From: an uncultured beta proteobacterium
GTDB lineage: Bacteria > Pseudomonadota > Gammaproteobacteria > Burkholderiales > Burkholderiaceae_C
Length of the DNA stretch: 64,000 nucleotides
Assembly (NCBI GenBank): GCA_903905735.1
Contig: CAIVHU010000231.1
Coordinates: forward strand, 46,429 to 110,428
Reading direction: 5' to 3'
The notes below the pieces were generated by a model. It was not told where the DNA came from. It saw only the letters and a list, made by a program, of their open reading frames with translations, and searched no databases. Each line of letters opens with the position of its first letter. The stretch's first letter is position 1. A program made the position numbers and the translations under genes. Below are positions 45,731 through 54,741 of this stretch, one piece after another.

Positions 45731-47617
45731 TCAAACGTGGGCTAACAGCATGCCCTTGTTCACCCGGATCTGAAGGCCTTTGTCGCTCGTTTTGGCATCA
45801 TGCTTGGCGCGTGCTGCCACTGAGGCCACCTGCTCGGCGTTGGTGAATTCGTCGTGGTTGACGATCACCGCGCCAATGGACAGCGTGGTGAGCGGAAAAA
45901 ATCTTGGCACACCGTGGCGGTCATCTGCCTGGATGCCGCCTGCCTCCCGCGCCGCCTCGTCAAACAAGCCTCTGGCCTGTTGCGCAAACTCGGCAATGAT
46001 GGCTTCACATTGCACTTGCCAGTTGGAACTCTGGTAAAGCAGGATGAAGTCGTCGCCACCCACATGACCTACAAAGTCGCGCCGAGGGTCGCAATGGGCT
46101 TGGCACAGGTTGGCCAGCAAGCGAATCATCTCGTCGCCACGCCAATAGCCATATTGATCGTTGAAGGGTTTGAAATTGTTCAAGTCGGCGTAACACGCCA
46201 CAAACTCCACGCCGCTGGCCAAAAGCCGTTCAATGTGCTGGCTGATGGGAATGTTGCCGGGTAAAAAAGTCAAGGGGTTGGCGTGGCGTGCAGCCTCGAT
46301 GCGGGTTTCTGTCACTGATCGCACCAACTGTTCGCCGGTTCCCATGCCTTCGTAGCGGCCGTTGTCGGTGACGATGAACCCGTCCACCAGATAGCGTTGG
46401 TCGTCAGAGGTGAGGATGCCCACCAGATCGTCGACGCTGTGGTTGCGCTCGATCACGCGGGGCTCCATATTGGCGTGCATCATGCAAGACTTGTGGCCCC
46501 ATATTTCTCGGTAATACAGCTTGCTGTACTCGTTCATGAAGGCTGATCGGTTGATGATGGCCACTGGTTGCGTCTCATCCACCACCGCTACCGAATGAAG
46601 TTTCGGATGTTCAAAAAAAATACGCGCCAATGCATCGTTGGTGGTTGTCGGTTTGACGTAAGGAGCCTTGATCACCGCCAGCCGACTGATGGACCCGGCG
46701 CTGGCGGTGCGCCGCAGTTCCGGAAAAACGGCCACCATGCGGTCGCGCAGGGTCACGCGGGCCTTGGGCTCAATATGAACCCGTGGCAGCCGCTCTGGCC
46801 GCCCGAGCAAATAGCCTTGACCATAGGGGATACCCAAGTCGCGCAAGACGCGCAGATCGTCCTCGGTTTCAATGCCTTCGGCAATCAGTGCGGTGCCAAA
46901 AATGGCAGCGATTTGCTGCAACGCCTGAATGGTTTTGAGCTTGTCGGCGTGCTGGCTGATGGCTTTGGTGAAATATTTGTCAATCTTGACGTATTCCGGT
47001 TTGAGCTGCGACCACAGGCGCAGGCTCGATCGCCCGTCGCCAAAATCATCTAGCGCCAGTGACACGCCAGCGGCGCGAATTTCCCGCACTGCCAAAGCCA
47101 ATTGGTCCATGTCAGCGACACGCTCGTACTCGGTGATTTCAAGCACCAACATGCGAGGGGCGACGCCCAACTCTTTCGCCAGGGTGATCAGGCTGTCAAA
47201 TTCACATTGCTGCAGCGCCTGGATCAGGGCATCGGCACTGATGTTGAGAAACAGGCGCCCCGCCTGCCGCAAGCTGCCCCAACGTTCCATGGCGATCAGG
47301 ACGCACTGATTTTCAAACTCGAAGTTCAGGTTCTCAAGCTCGGCCGCCTGTAAGAGTTTGTCAGGGTTATGAAGGGTTGACTCCTCGGGGCCCCGGATCA
47401 GTGCTTCATGGGCATACATGCTGCCGTCTTCGAGCGAGGCAATCGGCTGAAATACCGGGTACAGCAGTTTGCGGCGTAGCAGTGTTGCGAGGTTGCCACG
47501 ACCTCTGCGCACAGCAGTTGCACTCAGATCCGGTATCAGGTGTCCATATCGTGAACTGCTGTCTTCGGATGCCAGCCGAATCATTGGCAGGCCGACTGGC
47601 TCGGATGGTTGTAGCAT
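45731..47617 (-). CDS. EAL-CBS-GGDEF protein, cyclic-di-GMP signalling
   Basis: 628 residues from MLQPSEP (640 if the upstream ATG is used). EAL domain first (about 50-290): AHEALIRG is intact, and LNISADAL, ALDDFGDGRSSL and KIDKYF keep the catalytic residues. A CBS-like pair follows (about 305-430) and then GGDEF (about 450-620) with the variant GGDDF (HVGGDDFILL) in place of GGDEF, so cyclase activity is in doubt. It would be mainly a phosphodiesterase. Soluble. Confidence 0.88.
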   Translation of the reverse strand: MLQPSEPVGLPMIRLASEDSSSRYGHLIPDLSATAVRRGRGNLATLLRRKLLYPVFQPIASLEDGSMYAHEALIRGPEESTLHNPDKLLQAAELENLNFEFENQCVLIAMERWGSLRQAGRLFLNISADALIQALQQCEFDSLITLAKELGVAPRMLVLEITEYERVADMDQLALAVREIRAAGVSLALDDFGDGRSSLRLWSQLKPEYVKIDKYFTKAISQHADKLKTIQALQQIAAIFGTALIAEGIETEDDLRVLRDLGIPYGQGYLLGRPERLPRVHIEPKARVTLRDRMVAVFPELRRTASAGSISRLAVIKAPYVKPTTTNDALARIFFEHPKLHSVAVVDETQPVAIINRSAFMNEYSKLYYREIWGHKSCMMHANMEPRVIERNHSVDDLVGILTSDDQRYLVDGFIVTDNGRYEGMGTGEQLVRSVTETRIEAARHANPLTFLPGNIPISQHIERLLASGVEFVACYADLNNFKPFNDQYGYWRGDEMIRLLANLCQAHCDPRRDFVGHVGGDDFILLYQSSNWQVQCEAIIAEFAQQARGLFDEAAREAGGIQADDRHGVPRFFPLTTLSIGAVIVNHDEFTNAEQVASVAARAKHDAKTSDKGLQIRVNKGMLLAHV

Positions 47618-47704
47618 GTTCACGGCTTGGAGATTGATCCCGATGAGAGTCAATCAGTTTAAGTAAAACGCATGACAGCGGTGTGACAGGCAAGGGCAGC
47701 CGGG

Positions 47705-48628
47705 CTAGGCAGTTTGGCAGACCGGTTCGCCATCCTGCTGCTTTTGCGTGGTCAGCGTTGGCGTCCAGTGCACCAGTTCCAGTTGTCCATTGTGGTGCTC
47801 TACCAGGGCGGTGCAGCTCTCCACCCAGTCGCCATCATTGCAGTAGAGGATGCCGTTGATATCGCGCATTTCCGCGCGATGGATGTGGCCGCACACCACG
47901 CCGTGGTGGCCACGGCGCAATGCTTCTTTGGACACGGCCTCTTCAAAATCAGCCACATACATCATGGCTTTTTTGACTTTGTGCTTGAGGTAGGCCGACA
48001 GCGACCAATAGGGCAACCCCATCCTGGCGCGCCAATGGTTCAGGTAGCGGTTGAGCTTAAGCGTGAATTCATACAGGTTGTCGCCCAGGTAAGCCAGCCA
48101 TTTGGCGCACTGAATCACGCCGTCAAAAGCATCACCATGCGTGACCCACAGGCGCTTGCCATCTGCTGTGATGTGAACCGCGTCATCTGACACCTCGACG
48201 CCACCGAACTGGTGGCCAAAGAAGCCACGCGCAAACTCGTCGTGGTTGCCTGGCACATAAACGATGTGGCAACCCTTGCGGGCGCGGCGCAACAATTTTT
48301 GCACCACGTCGTTGTGCAACTCTGGCCAGTACCACCTGCGGCGCAACTGCCAGCCATCCACGATGTCGCCCACGAGATACAAGTACTCGCTGGAATTGGC
48401 CTTCATGAAATGGAGCAAGGCCTGCGCTTGGCAGCCTGGCGTGCCAAGGTGCAGGTCAGAAATAAAGATGGCTCTGTAGCTTGTGCGCCCAGTTTCCAGG
48501 CGGCTCTCCGCTGTGGCTGGGTTGATGTGGTCAGATCCTGAGGGTGTGAACCCGCCTGCGGTGCGCCACATAGCGCCACCAAGAGCGTCTTCAGCCCGAA
48601 ACAAGGTGGCATTGAGCAGATGTTGCAT
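47705..48628 (-). CDS. PlcP-like metallophosphoesterase (often called UDP-2,3-diacylglucosamine hydrolase)
   Basis: 307 residues. Metallophosphoesterase motifs are all present: ISDLHLG, YLVGDIVDG, VPGNHDE, VTHGDAFD and CGHIHRA, then GDWVESCTALVEHH. That last motif, together with HFMKANSSEYLYLVGDIVDG and WYWPELHNDVVQKLL, recalls the PhoB-controlled phospholipase PlcP of rhizobia rather than true LpxH. A run of four TGTCA/TGAC repeats with 11-bp period is 43 bp upstream. It neighbours the pst-pho operon. No signal peptide. The N-terminal 48 residues before the domain are low-complexity; start uncertain. Confidence 0.85.
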   Translation of the reverse strand: MQHLLNATLFRAEDALGGAMWRTAGGFTPSGSDHINPATAESRLETGRTSYRAIFISDLHLGTPGCQAQALLHFMKANSSEYLYLVGDIVDGWQLRRRWYWPELHNDVVQKLLRRARKGCHIVYVPGNHDEFARGFFGHQFGGVEVSDDAVHITADGKRLWVTHGDAFDGVIQCAKWLAYLGDNLYEFTLKLNRYLNHWRARMGLPYWSLSAYLKHKVKKAMMYVADFEEAVSKEALRRGHHGVVCGHIHRAEMRDINGILYCNDGDWVESCTALVEHHNGQLELVHWTPTLTTQKQQDGEPVCQTA

Positions 48629-48671
48629 GACACGCTCCGCAGTTGGAATGCGTCATGGTGACTCGCTCGCG

Positions 48672-48709
48672 TGTCAGCATCATGTCAACGTCGTGTCATT
48701 CGGGTGACG
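48672..48709. promoter_or_regulatory. PHO-box array upstream of the metallophosphoesterase gene
   Basis: TGTCA at 48672, 48683 and 48694 and TGACG at 48705, each 11 bp apart, the period of PhoB half-sites. The array is 44 bp from the start of the metallophosphoesterase gene. The TGTCA strand points away from that gene, so orientation relative to transcription is not canonical. Confidence 0.7.
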
Positions 48710-48840
48710 CCTAACGCCAGATTTCAGCGAAGCTATGGCAAACTGCGCGACAGTTTTCGATGCGCTGCGTCTGTGCCGCAGGCTCTACCAAGGGCCGGGT
48801 TCCTGACCAGGCTTGTCTGAAGTAGGTATATGCTTTTTAT

Positions 48841-48886
48841 GCTTCCAGCCCTTATTGGGTATGGGCTGGAAGCTATAAAAAAAGTA
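48841..48886 (+). repeat. dispersed repeat variant, palindromic, beside a gene 3' end
   Basis: CTTCCAGCCCTTATTGGGTA followed by TGGGCTGGAAGCTATAAAAA. Here the two halves are near-perfect inverted repeats (CTTCCAGCCC and GGGCTGGAAG). It ends three bases before the stop codon of the small gene on the minus strand. Confidence 0.75.
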
Positions 48887-48888
48887 GC

Positions 48889-49197
48889 TTAGGCAACTGG
48901 AGGAATGGACGCTGCTTGGGTACTGGCCGCAGGTGCTTCTTGGGGAGTGGTCTTCAGCTCTTGCGCGAGGCTGCTGGAGTCGATCAGTCGCAATTTGCTG
49001 GCGTAGTGTCTGTCAAGCCGCCACTCGTCGAGTATTTCCAGTGCCAGACCAAAGCGTTTGTCGTCCAGTGCATAGAGCTGCGCGACTGAGATGCTGGTTT
49101 CGTTCTCCAGGGCCAGCACCAGCGCTGCAATGATCTGCGCTGCGCTGTCGCTGGGATTGGCTTCGATGAGTTTGCGGGCTTTTTTGATGGCGAGCAT
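48889..49197 (-). CDS. small helical protein next to pst, function unknown
   Basis: 102 residues, MLAIKKARKLIEANPSDSAA..., three predicted helices and a Pro/Ala/Thr-rich tail, no signal peptide. An ATG 16 codons upstream is an alternative start. A PHO-box-like array (49318-49344) reading towards it is 121 bp upstream, so it may be phosphate-controlled. I do not recognise the family. Confidence 0.6.
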   Translation of the reverse strand: MLAIKKARKLIEANPSDSAAQIIAALVLALENETSISVAQLYALDDKRFGLALEILDEWRLDRHYASKLRLIDSSSLAQELKTTPQEAPAASTQAASIPPVA

Positions 49198-49317
49198 GTC
49201 GGACTTTTCTCTGGAATGTTGTAGATACGGATTGTCACGGGGCAACCCGCAGTGATGCGCTCACGCAAGCACCATCACGATACCCCAGAGGGTAACGCAG
49301 CGGGGGTGTGATTTTGA

Positions 49318-49344
49318 TGACGATGGCATGACAAAGGCGTGACC
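49318..49344 (-). promoter_or_regulatory. PHO-box array facing the small gene
   Basis: TGAC at 49318, 49329 and 49340, an 11-bp period. The reverse complement reads TTGTCATGCCATCGTCAT, close to CTGTCAT-N4-CTGTCAT. It points to the minus strand, opposite to the pstS site 34 bp away. Confidence 0.7.
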
Positions 49345-49377
49345 TGGCTAGCCATCTTTGGTGGGTGTCTGGGGTGA

Positions 49378-49404
49378 TGTCATGAACCTGACACATTCAT
49401 GTCT
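49378..49404 (+). promoter_or_regulatory. pstS: PHO-box array upstream of pstS
   Basis: TGTCA at 49378, TGACA at 49389 and TGTCT at 49400, 11 bp apart; TGTCATGAACCTGACAC fits CTGTCAT-N4-CTGTCAC. It is 67 bp before the pstS start, where PhoB-activated promoters carry their site. Confidence 0.8.
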
Positions 49405-49470
49405 TAAATTCAGCCGTGCGTAAACGGTTTCCCCGGTCTTTAGTTTCAACTTTGAGAGGATCATTTTCCA

Positions 49471-50508
49471 ATGACATATGCATTCAAATCTATTTTGGCG
49501 ACCACAGCCCTGGCTTTCATCGGCACTGCCAGCGTCAGCGCTCAGGAAATTACCGGTGCTGGTGCCAGTTTTCCGGCTCCGGTGTATGCCAAGTGGGCAG
49601 CCGAGTACAACAAGGCCACCGGTGTCAAGGTGAACTACCAATCGGTGGGTTCAGGCGCTGGCATCAAACAGATCGACTCCAAGACAGTGGACTTTGGTGC
49701 CTCTGACATGCCCCAAGCCGACGACATTCTCAAAACCAAGGGCCAGTTCCAGTTCCCCACCGTCATTGGTGGTACGGTGCCCGTTGTCAACATCAAAGGC
49801 ATTGCCCCCGGGCAGATGAAGCTCGACGGTGAAGTTTTGGCTGGCATTTACCTCGGCAAGATCACCAAGTGGACCGACCCCGCCATCAAGGCGCTGAACC
49901 CTGGCCTGGCTTTGCCAGACGCTGACATCGCGCCCGTGCGCCGCGCCGATGGTTCAGGCACCACTTTCAATTTCACCAACTACCTCAGCCGCGTCAACGC
50001 AGAATGGAAAACCAAAGTCGGTGAAGGCACAGCTGTGAACTGGCCTGTGGGTGCCGGTGGCAAGGGTAACGAAGGCGTGGCCGCATTTGTGAACCGCCTG
50101 CCCAATTCGATCGGCTATGTCGAGTACGCCTACGTCAAGCAAAACAAGATGACTTACACGCTGATGAAGAACAAGGATGGCGCTTTTGTTTCTCCCACAG
50201 CCGAGGCCTTCAAAGCTGCCGCTGCTGGCGCTGACTGGAACAAGTCGTTCTACCAGTTGATCACTGACCAGCCTGGCAAGGGCACTTGGCCCATTTCGAC
50301 CGCCACGTTCATCCTGATGCATAACGTGCAGGACAAGCCAGCCAATGCCACCGAAGTCTTCAAATTCTTTGACTGGGCTTACAAGAACGGTGACAAAGCC
50401 GCGATGGCCCTGGACTACGTGCCGCTGCCTGACTCTGTGATCGCGATCATTGAAAAATCTTGGGCTAACACCAAGGATACTTCCGGTAAGCCTGTTGCCC
50501 TGAAATAA
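49471..50508 (+). CDS. pstS: phosphate ABC transporter substrate-binding protein
   Basis: 345 residues with signal peptide ending SAQ ([13 protein letters not shown]). [17 protein letters not shown] and the phosphate-binding [16 protein letters not shown] with GASDMPQ are strong PstS features. Periplasmic. GAGAGGAT is upstream. It leads pstSCAB-phoU-phoBR and has a PHO box. It captures Pi and hands it to PstCA. Confidence 0.97.
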   Translation: MTYAFKSILATTALAFIGTASVSAQEITGAGASFPAPVYAKWAAEYNKATGVKVNYQSVGSGAGIKQIDSKTVDFGASDMPQADDILKTKGQFQFPTVIGGTVPVVNIKGIAPGQMKLDGEVLAGIYLGKITKWTDPAIKALNPGLALPDADIAPVRRADGSGTTFNFTNYLSRVNAEWKTKVGEGTAVNWPVGAGGKGNEGVAAFVNRLPNSIGYVEYAYVKQNKMTYTLMKNKDGAFVSPTAEAFKAAAAGADWNKSFYQLITDQPGKGTWPISTATFILMHNVQDKPANATEVFKFFDWAYKNGDKAAMALDYVPLPDSVIAIIEKSWANTKDTSGKPVALK

Positions 50509-50551
50509 ACTGAGTTGTCAGGCTGAGTCTGAACAGTACAAGGATCAACAA

Positions 50552-51583
50552 GTGGCATCAACAACTTTCGGGGATGACAAGCCGATGAACCTGTCCAATG
50601 CTTCCAGTGGCAAAGGTACGGCCAAAATTCCTCCCATCAAAACTGCCCGCTCAGGGCCTATGGCCGACCGTATTTTTGGTTGGCTGGCTAAAGGCGCTGC
50701 GCTTTTGACCTTGGGCTTGTTGTTCGCTATTCTGTTGTCCTTGACGGTCAGTGCCTGGCCTGCGATCAGCAAGTACGGGCTGAGTTTCCTGACTTCAACG
50801 ACATGGGATCCGGTCCAGGAAGACTTTGGTGGACTGGTGATGATCTACGGCACGGTCATGACTTCGCTGATTGCGTTGGTCATCGCCGTGCCGGTGAGTT
50901 TTGGTATTGCCTTGTTTCTGACCGAGCTGTCGCCAGCGTGGTTGAAGAGGCCTCTGGGAACGGCCATCGAGTTGCTCGCGGCCATTCCTTCCATTGTTTA
51001 CGGCATGTGGGGTTTGCTGGTGTTCAGCCCGATCCTGGCCACCTATGTCCAGCAGCCCCTGCAAGCGTTGTTTAAAGGTGTCCCGTTTCTCGGGGCCTTT
51101 GTATCCGGCCCGCCGGTCGGCATCGGTATTTTGTCGGCGGGCATCATTCTGGCGATCATGATCATCCCGTTCATTGCGGCGGTCATGCGCGACGTGTTTG
51201 AAGTCACGCCCACGCTGCTGAAAGAATCGGCCTACGGCCTGGGGGCTACGACCTGGGAGGTGGTGTCCACCGTGGTGCTGCCCTACACCAAGGCAGGCGT
51301 GATTGGCGGCATCATGTTGGGTTTGGGCCGGGCCATTGGAGAAACCATGGCGGTGACTTTTGTGATTGGCAACTTCAATCAACTCGATTCCCTGAGCCTG
51401 TTCCAGGCGGCCAACAGCATCACCTCTGCGTTGGCCAATGAATTTGCCGAGGCCGGACCGGGCTTGCACCAGGCATCGTTGATGTACCTTGGGTTGGTCC
51501 TGTTCTTCATCACCTTCGTGGTGTTGTCCTTGTCCAAGCTGCTGCTGTCCCAACTCAAAAAAGGTGAAGGAGCCAAGACATGA
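50552..51583 (+). CDS. pstC: phosphate ABC transporter permease PstC
   Basis: 343 residues with six membrane segments. The permease loop is in [25 protein letters not shown] sequence ([17 protein letters not shown]) and [19 protein letters not shown] at 50552 after AAGGA and an ATG at 50585 are both possible starts. It overlaps pstA by 4 bp. Confidence 0.95.
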   Translation: MASTTFGDDKPMNLSNASSGKGTAKIPPIKTARSGPMADRIFGWLAKGAALLTLGLLFAILLSLTVSAWPAISKYGLSFLTSTTWDPVQEDFGGLVMIYGTVMTSLIALVIAVPVSFGIALFLTELSPAWLKRPLGTAIELLAAIPSIVYGMWGLLVFSPILATYVQQPLQALFKGVPFLGAFVSGPPVGIGILSAGIILAIMIIPFIAAVMRDVFEVTPTLLKESAYGLGATTWEVVSTVVLPYTKAGVIGGIMLGLGRAIGETMAVTFVIGNFNQLDSLSLFQAANSITSALANEFAEAGPGLHQASLMYLGLVLFFITFVVLSLSKLLLSQLKKGEGAKT

Positions 51584-52464
51584 GCACCGGGGACGCATTA
51601 CTCAACGCCAAAGCGCTTGCCGAAACCCGGCAGGCCATGTACGCCAGGCGCAAGAACATCAACATCCTGGCTCTGATTCTGTCTCTCACGGCGATGGCTT
51701 TTGGCCTGTTCTGGCTGTTCTGGATTTTGTTTGAGACAGTTCGCCAGGGTTTTGCCGGGCTGACGATCGCCACCCTGACCCAGATGACACCACCGCCCAA
51801 TGATGAAGGTGGTTTGGCGAACGCGATTTATGGGTCGTTCCTGATGGTCGCGCTGGCCACGTTTGTGGGCACGCCCATCGGTATCATGGCCGGCATCTAT
51901 CTGGCTGAGTTTGAGCCCAAGAGCTGGCTTGCATCGATCACTCGGTTTGTCAACGACATTCTGCTGTCGGCGCCGTCGATTGTGATAGGCTTGTTTGTTT
52001 ATGCGGTGGTGGTGGCCCGTTTCAAATCGTTTTCGGGCTTTGCGGGAGCCATGTCACTGGCGCTGATTGTGATTCCCGTGGTGATTCGCACCACAGAGAA
52101 CATGCTGCAACTGGTGCCACCTGGGCTGCGCGAGGCTGCCTATGCACTCGGGGCACCCAAATGGAAGGTGATTTTGAGCATCACCATGCGTGCGGCGCGT
52201 GCTGGGGTGGTGACAGGGGTCTTGCTGGCAGTCGCGCGCATCGCGGGGGAAACGGCTCCGCTGTTGTTTACCGCCCTGAACAACCAGTTCTGGACCTCCA
52301 GCATGGGTCAGCCAATGGCCAGTTTGCCTGTGGTGATTTTCAAATTTGCCATGAGTCCCTATGAAAACTGGCAACAGTTGGCCTGGGCTGGTGTGTTTTT
52401 GATCACCCTGGCCGTGTTGGGCCTCAATATCCTGGCGCGTGTGTTGACCCGCCATAAGCACTAA
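51580..52464 (+). CDS. pstA: phosphate ABC transporter permease PstA
   Basis: 294 residues, six membrane segments, permease loop [21 protein letters not shown] and [16 protein letters not shown]. It forms the channel with PstC. It overlaps pstC by 4 bp and pstB starts 29 bp later. Confidence 0.95.
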   Translation: MSTGDALLNAKALAETRQAMYARRKNINILALILSLTAMAFGLFWLFWILFETVRQGFAGLTIATLTQMTPPPNDEGGLANAIYGSFLMVALATFVGTPIGIMAGIYLAEFEPKSWLASITRFVNDILLSAPSIVIGLFVYAVVVARFKSFSGFAGAMSLALIVIPVVIRTTENMLQLVPPGLREAAYALGAPKWKVILSITMRAARAGVVTGVLLAVARIAGETAPLLFTALNNQFWTSSMGQPMASLPVVIFKFAMSPYENWQQLAWAGVFLITLAVLGLNILARVLTRHKH

Positions 52465-52493
52465 GACCAGAACCATTTTTCTGAAGGCCATTC

Positions 52494-53279
52494 ATGACCA
52501 TGACTCTCGATACTGGAAAAAAACCAAACGCCAAGATTGCGGTAAAGAATCTTGATTTCTATTACGGTAAATTTCACGCGCTCAAGAAAATCAATCTCGA
52601 CATTCCAGAGAAAAAAGTCACTGCATTCATTGGCCCGTCGGGCTGCGGCAAGTCCACGTTGCTGCGGGTGTTTAACCGGATGTTTGAGTTGTATCCTGAG
52701 CAACGAGCTCAGGGTGAGGTGATTCTGGATGGCGAAAATCTGCTCACTAGCAAGCAGGATGTGGCGTTACTGCGTGCCAAGGTGGGTATGGTTTTTCAAA
52801 AACCCACGCCATTTCCCATGTCGATTTACGACAACATTGCTTTTGGCGTGAAGCTGTTTGAGAAATTGAGTTCGAGCGACATGGATGAGCGCGTGGAGTG
52901 GGCTTTGCGCAAGTCGGCCTTGTGGAACGAAGTGAAGGACAAGCTCAAACAAAGTGGCTCCAGCCTCTCGGGTGGCCAGCAGCAGCGCCTGTGCATTGCG
53001 CGTGGCGTGGCCATCAAACCGGAGGTGATCCTGCTTGATGAACCCTGTTCTGCCTTGGACCCGATCTCGACGGCCAAGGTTGAGGAGTTGATCGTTGAGC
53101 TCAAACAGGATTACACCGTGGTGATTGTGACCCACAACATGCAGCAGGCAGCCCGTTGCAGTGACCACACGGCGTACATGTATCTGGGTGATTTGGTGGA
53201 ATTCGGTGCCACTGAGCAAATTTTCTTCAAACCTAATCGCCAGGAAACGGAAGACTACATCACCGGTCGGTTTGGTTAG
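52494..53279 (+). CDS. pstB: phosphate ABC transporter ATPase PstB
   Basis: 261 residues. Walker [11 protein letters not shown] loop [16 protein letters not shown], signature LSGGQQQRL, Walker [14 protein letters not shown] and H loop [10 protein letters not shown]. It powers phosphate import and starts with the PHO operon. phoU follows after 19 bp. Confidence 0.97.
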   Translation: MTMTLDTGKKPNAKIAVKNLDFYYGKFHALKKINLDIPEKKVTAFIGPSGCGKSTLLRVFNRMFELYPEQRAQGEVILDGENLLTSKQDVALLRAKVGMVFQKPTPFPMSIYDNIAFGVKLFEKLSSSDMDERVEWALRKSALWNEVKDKLKQSGSSLSGGQQQRLCIARGVAIKPEVILLDEPCSALDPISTAKVEELIVELKQDYTVVIVTHNMQQAARCSDHTAYMYLGDLVEFGATEQIFFKPNRQETEDYITGRFG

Positions 53280-53298
53280 TCATTTTTGAGGTAATCCC

Positions 53299-54000
53299 AT
53301 GACAGAAAAACATTTATCTTCCCAATTTGACAGCGAACTGGGTGACGTTTCATCGCGCGTGATGGAACTCGGTGGTTTGGTGGAGTCGCAAATTCGGCAA
53401 GCCATTTATGCCCTGTCGCAGTTCAGCGTCGAGGTCGCACAGCAGGTGGTGGCGGCTGAGTCCAAGGTGAATGCGATGGAGGTCGATATTGACCGTGAGC
53501 TCTCCAGCATCATCGCCCGGCGCCAACCCACGGCGCGCGACTTGCGCCTGCTGATTGCCATCTCCAAGGCCACCGCCAATTTGGAGCGTGTAGGCGACGA
53601 GGCGGAAAAAATCGCTCGCATGGTGCTGTCCATCATCAGCAGTGGTGCGCCGCGTTCGCTGCCGTCACTGGAGTTGCGGGTGGCATCCGACATGGCATCT
53701 GGCCAGCTGAGGAAGGCGCTGGATGCCTTTGCCCGGCTTGACACGACAGCTGCCCTGGCCATCCTGAAAGAAGACGATTTGATTGATCGTGAGTTTGACG
53801 GTTTTGTGCGCAAACTCATCACTTACATGATGGAAGACCCGCGCATGATTTCGCCGAGCCTGGACCTGTTGTTTCTGGCCAAGGCGATCGAGCGTATTGG
53901 TGACCATGCCAAGAACATTGCAGAGTTGATCATCTACATCGTCAAGGGGGCAGATGTCCGGCATGCCGCCATGAACGAGATCGAGATGGTGGTGAAATGA
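53299..54000 (+). CDS. phoU: phosphate-signalling protein PhoU
   Basis: 233 residues, two three-helix bundles. Each bundle carries E/D metal sites, e.g. LLIAISKATANLERVGDEA in the first and LFLAKAIERIGDHAKNIAEL in the second. It links PstSCAB state to PhoR. It overlaps phoB by 4 bp (ATGA). Confidence 0.95.
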   Translation: MTEKHLSSQFDSELGDVSSRVMELGGLVESQIRQAIYALSQFSVEVAQQVVAAESKVNAMEVDIDRELSSIIARRQPTARDLRLLIAISKATANLERVGDEAEKIARMVLSIISSGAPRSLPSLELRVASDMASGQLRKALDAFARLDTTAALAILKEDDLIDREFDGFVRKLITYMMEDPRMISPSLDLLFLAKAIERIGDHAKNIAELIIYIVKGADVRHAAMNEIEMVVK

Positions 54001-54719
54001 GGCGAGTGCCCGCCGTTCTCATTGTGGAGGATGAGCCCGCGATTGCCGAGCTGATCTCGGTGAATTTGCGTCACAGCGGTTTTCGACCGGTGTGGGCGAT
54101 GGACAGCGTGACCGCGCAGGTTGAGCTCGATGCGATGTTGCCCGATGTGATTTTGCTGGACTGGATGTTGCCAGGTGAATCGGGCCTGATGCTGGCCAAG
54201 CGTTGGCGCACCAATCCCCGCACCAAAGAGGTACCGATCATCATGCTGACGGCGCGCGGTGACGAGCCAGACCGCGTGGCAGGTCTGGATGCCGGTGCTG
54301 ATGATTACATCACCAAGCCGTTTTCGACCAAAGAAATGCTGGCCCGGATTCGTGCCTTGCTGCGTCGTCGCGCGCCTGAGCAGGAGGCGACCGTGGTCAC
54401 GATGGGTCAGCTCAGCCTGGATGCTGCGACCTACCGGGTGACGTTTGACGATCAGCCTGTGAAGCTGGGGCCCACCGAATTCAAACTCTTGCATTACCTG
54501 ATGACCCACGCCGAGCGTGTGCACAGCCGCTCCCAGTTGCTCGATCAAGTGTGGGGTGACCATGTGTTCATTGAAGAGCGCACGGTGGATGTGCACGTGA
54601 AGCGTCTGCGTGAAGCCTTGGGTGAACGCGCGGCAGCTATGATTGAAACGGTGCGTGGCGCGGGCTACCGTATCACGACGCAGGGAACAGGCGTGCCTGC
54701 CATGTCTTCAGCGAGTTAG
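53997..54719 (+). CDS. phoB: phosphate regulon response regulator PhoB
   Basis: 240 residues. Receiver domain with phosphoacceptor Asp55 in VILLDWMLPGE, Thr in MLTARGDE and Lys in YITKPFS; C-terminal winged helix (LGPTEFKLLHYLMTH, DVHVKRLREALG). It binds the PHO boxes in this region. It overlaps phoU by 4 bp and phoR starts 22 bp later. Confidence 0.96.
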   Translation: MRRVPAVLIVEDEPAIAELISVNLRHSGFRPVWAMDSVTAQVELDAMLPDVILLDWMLPGESGLMLAKRWRTNPRTKEVPIIMLTARGDEPDRVAGLDAGADDYITKPFSTKEMLARIRALLRRRAPEQEATVVTMGQLSLDAATYRVTFDDQPVKLGPTEFKLLHYLMTHAERVHSRSQLLDQVWGDHVFIEERTVDVHVKRLREALGERAAAMIETVRGAGYRITTQGTGVPAMSSAS

Positions 54720-54741
54720 CGCCTGGTACAGAAACTTCTTG

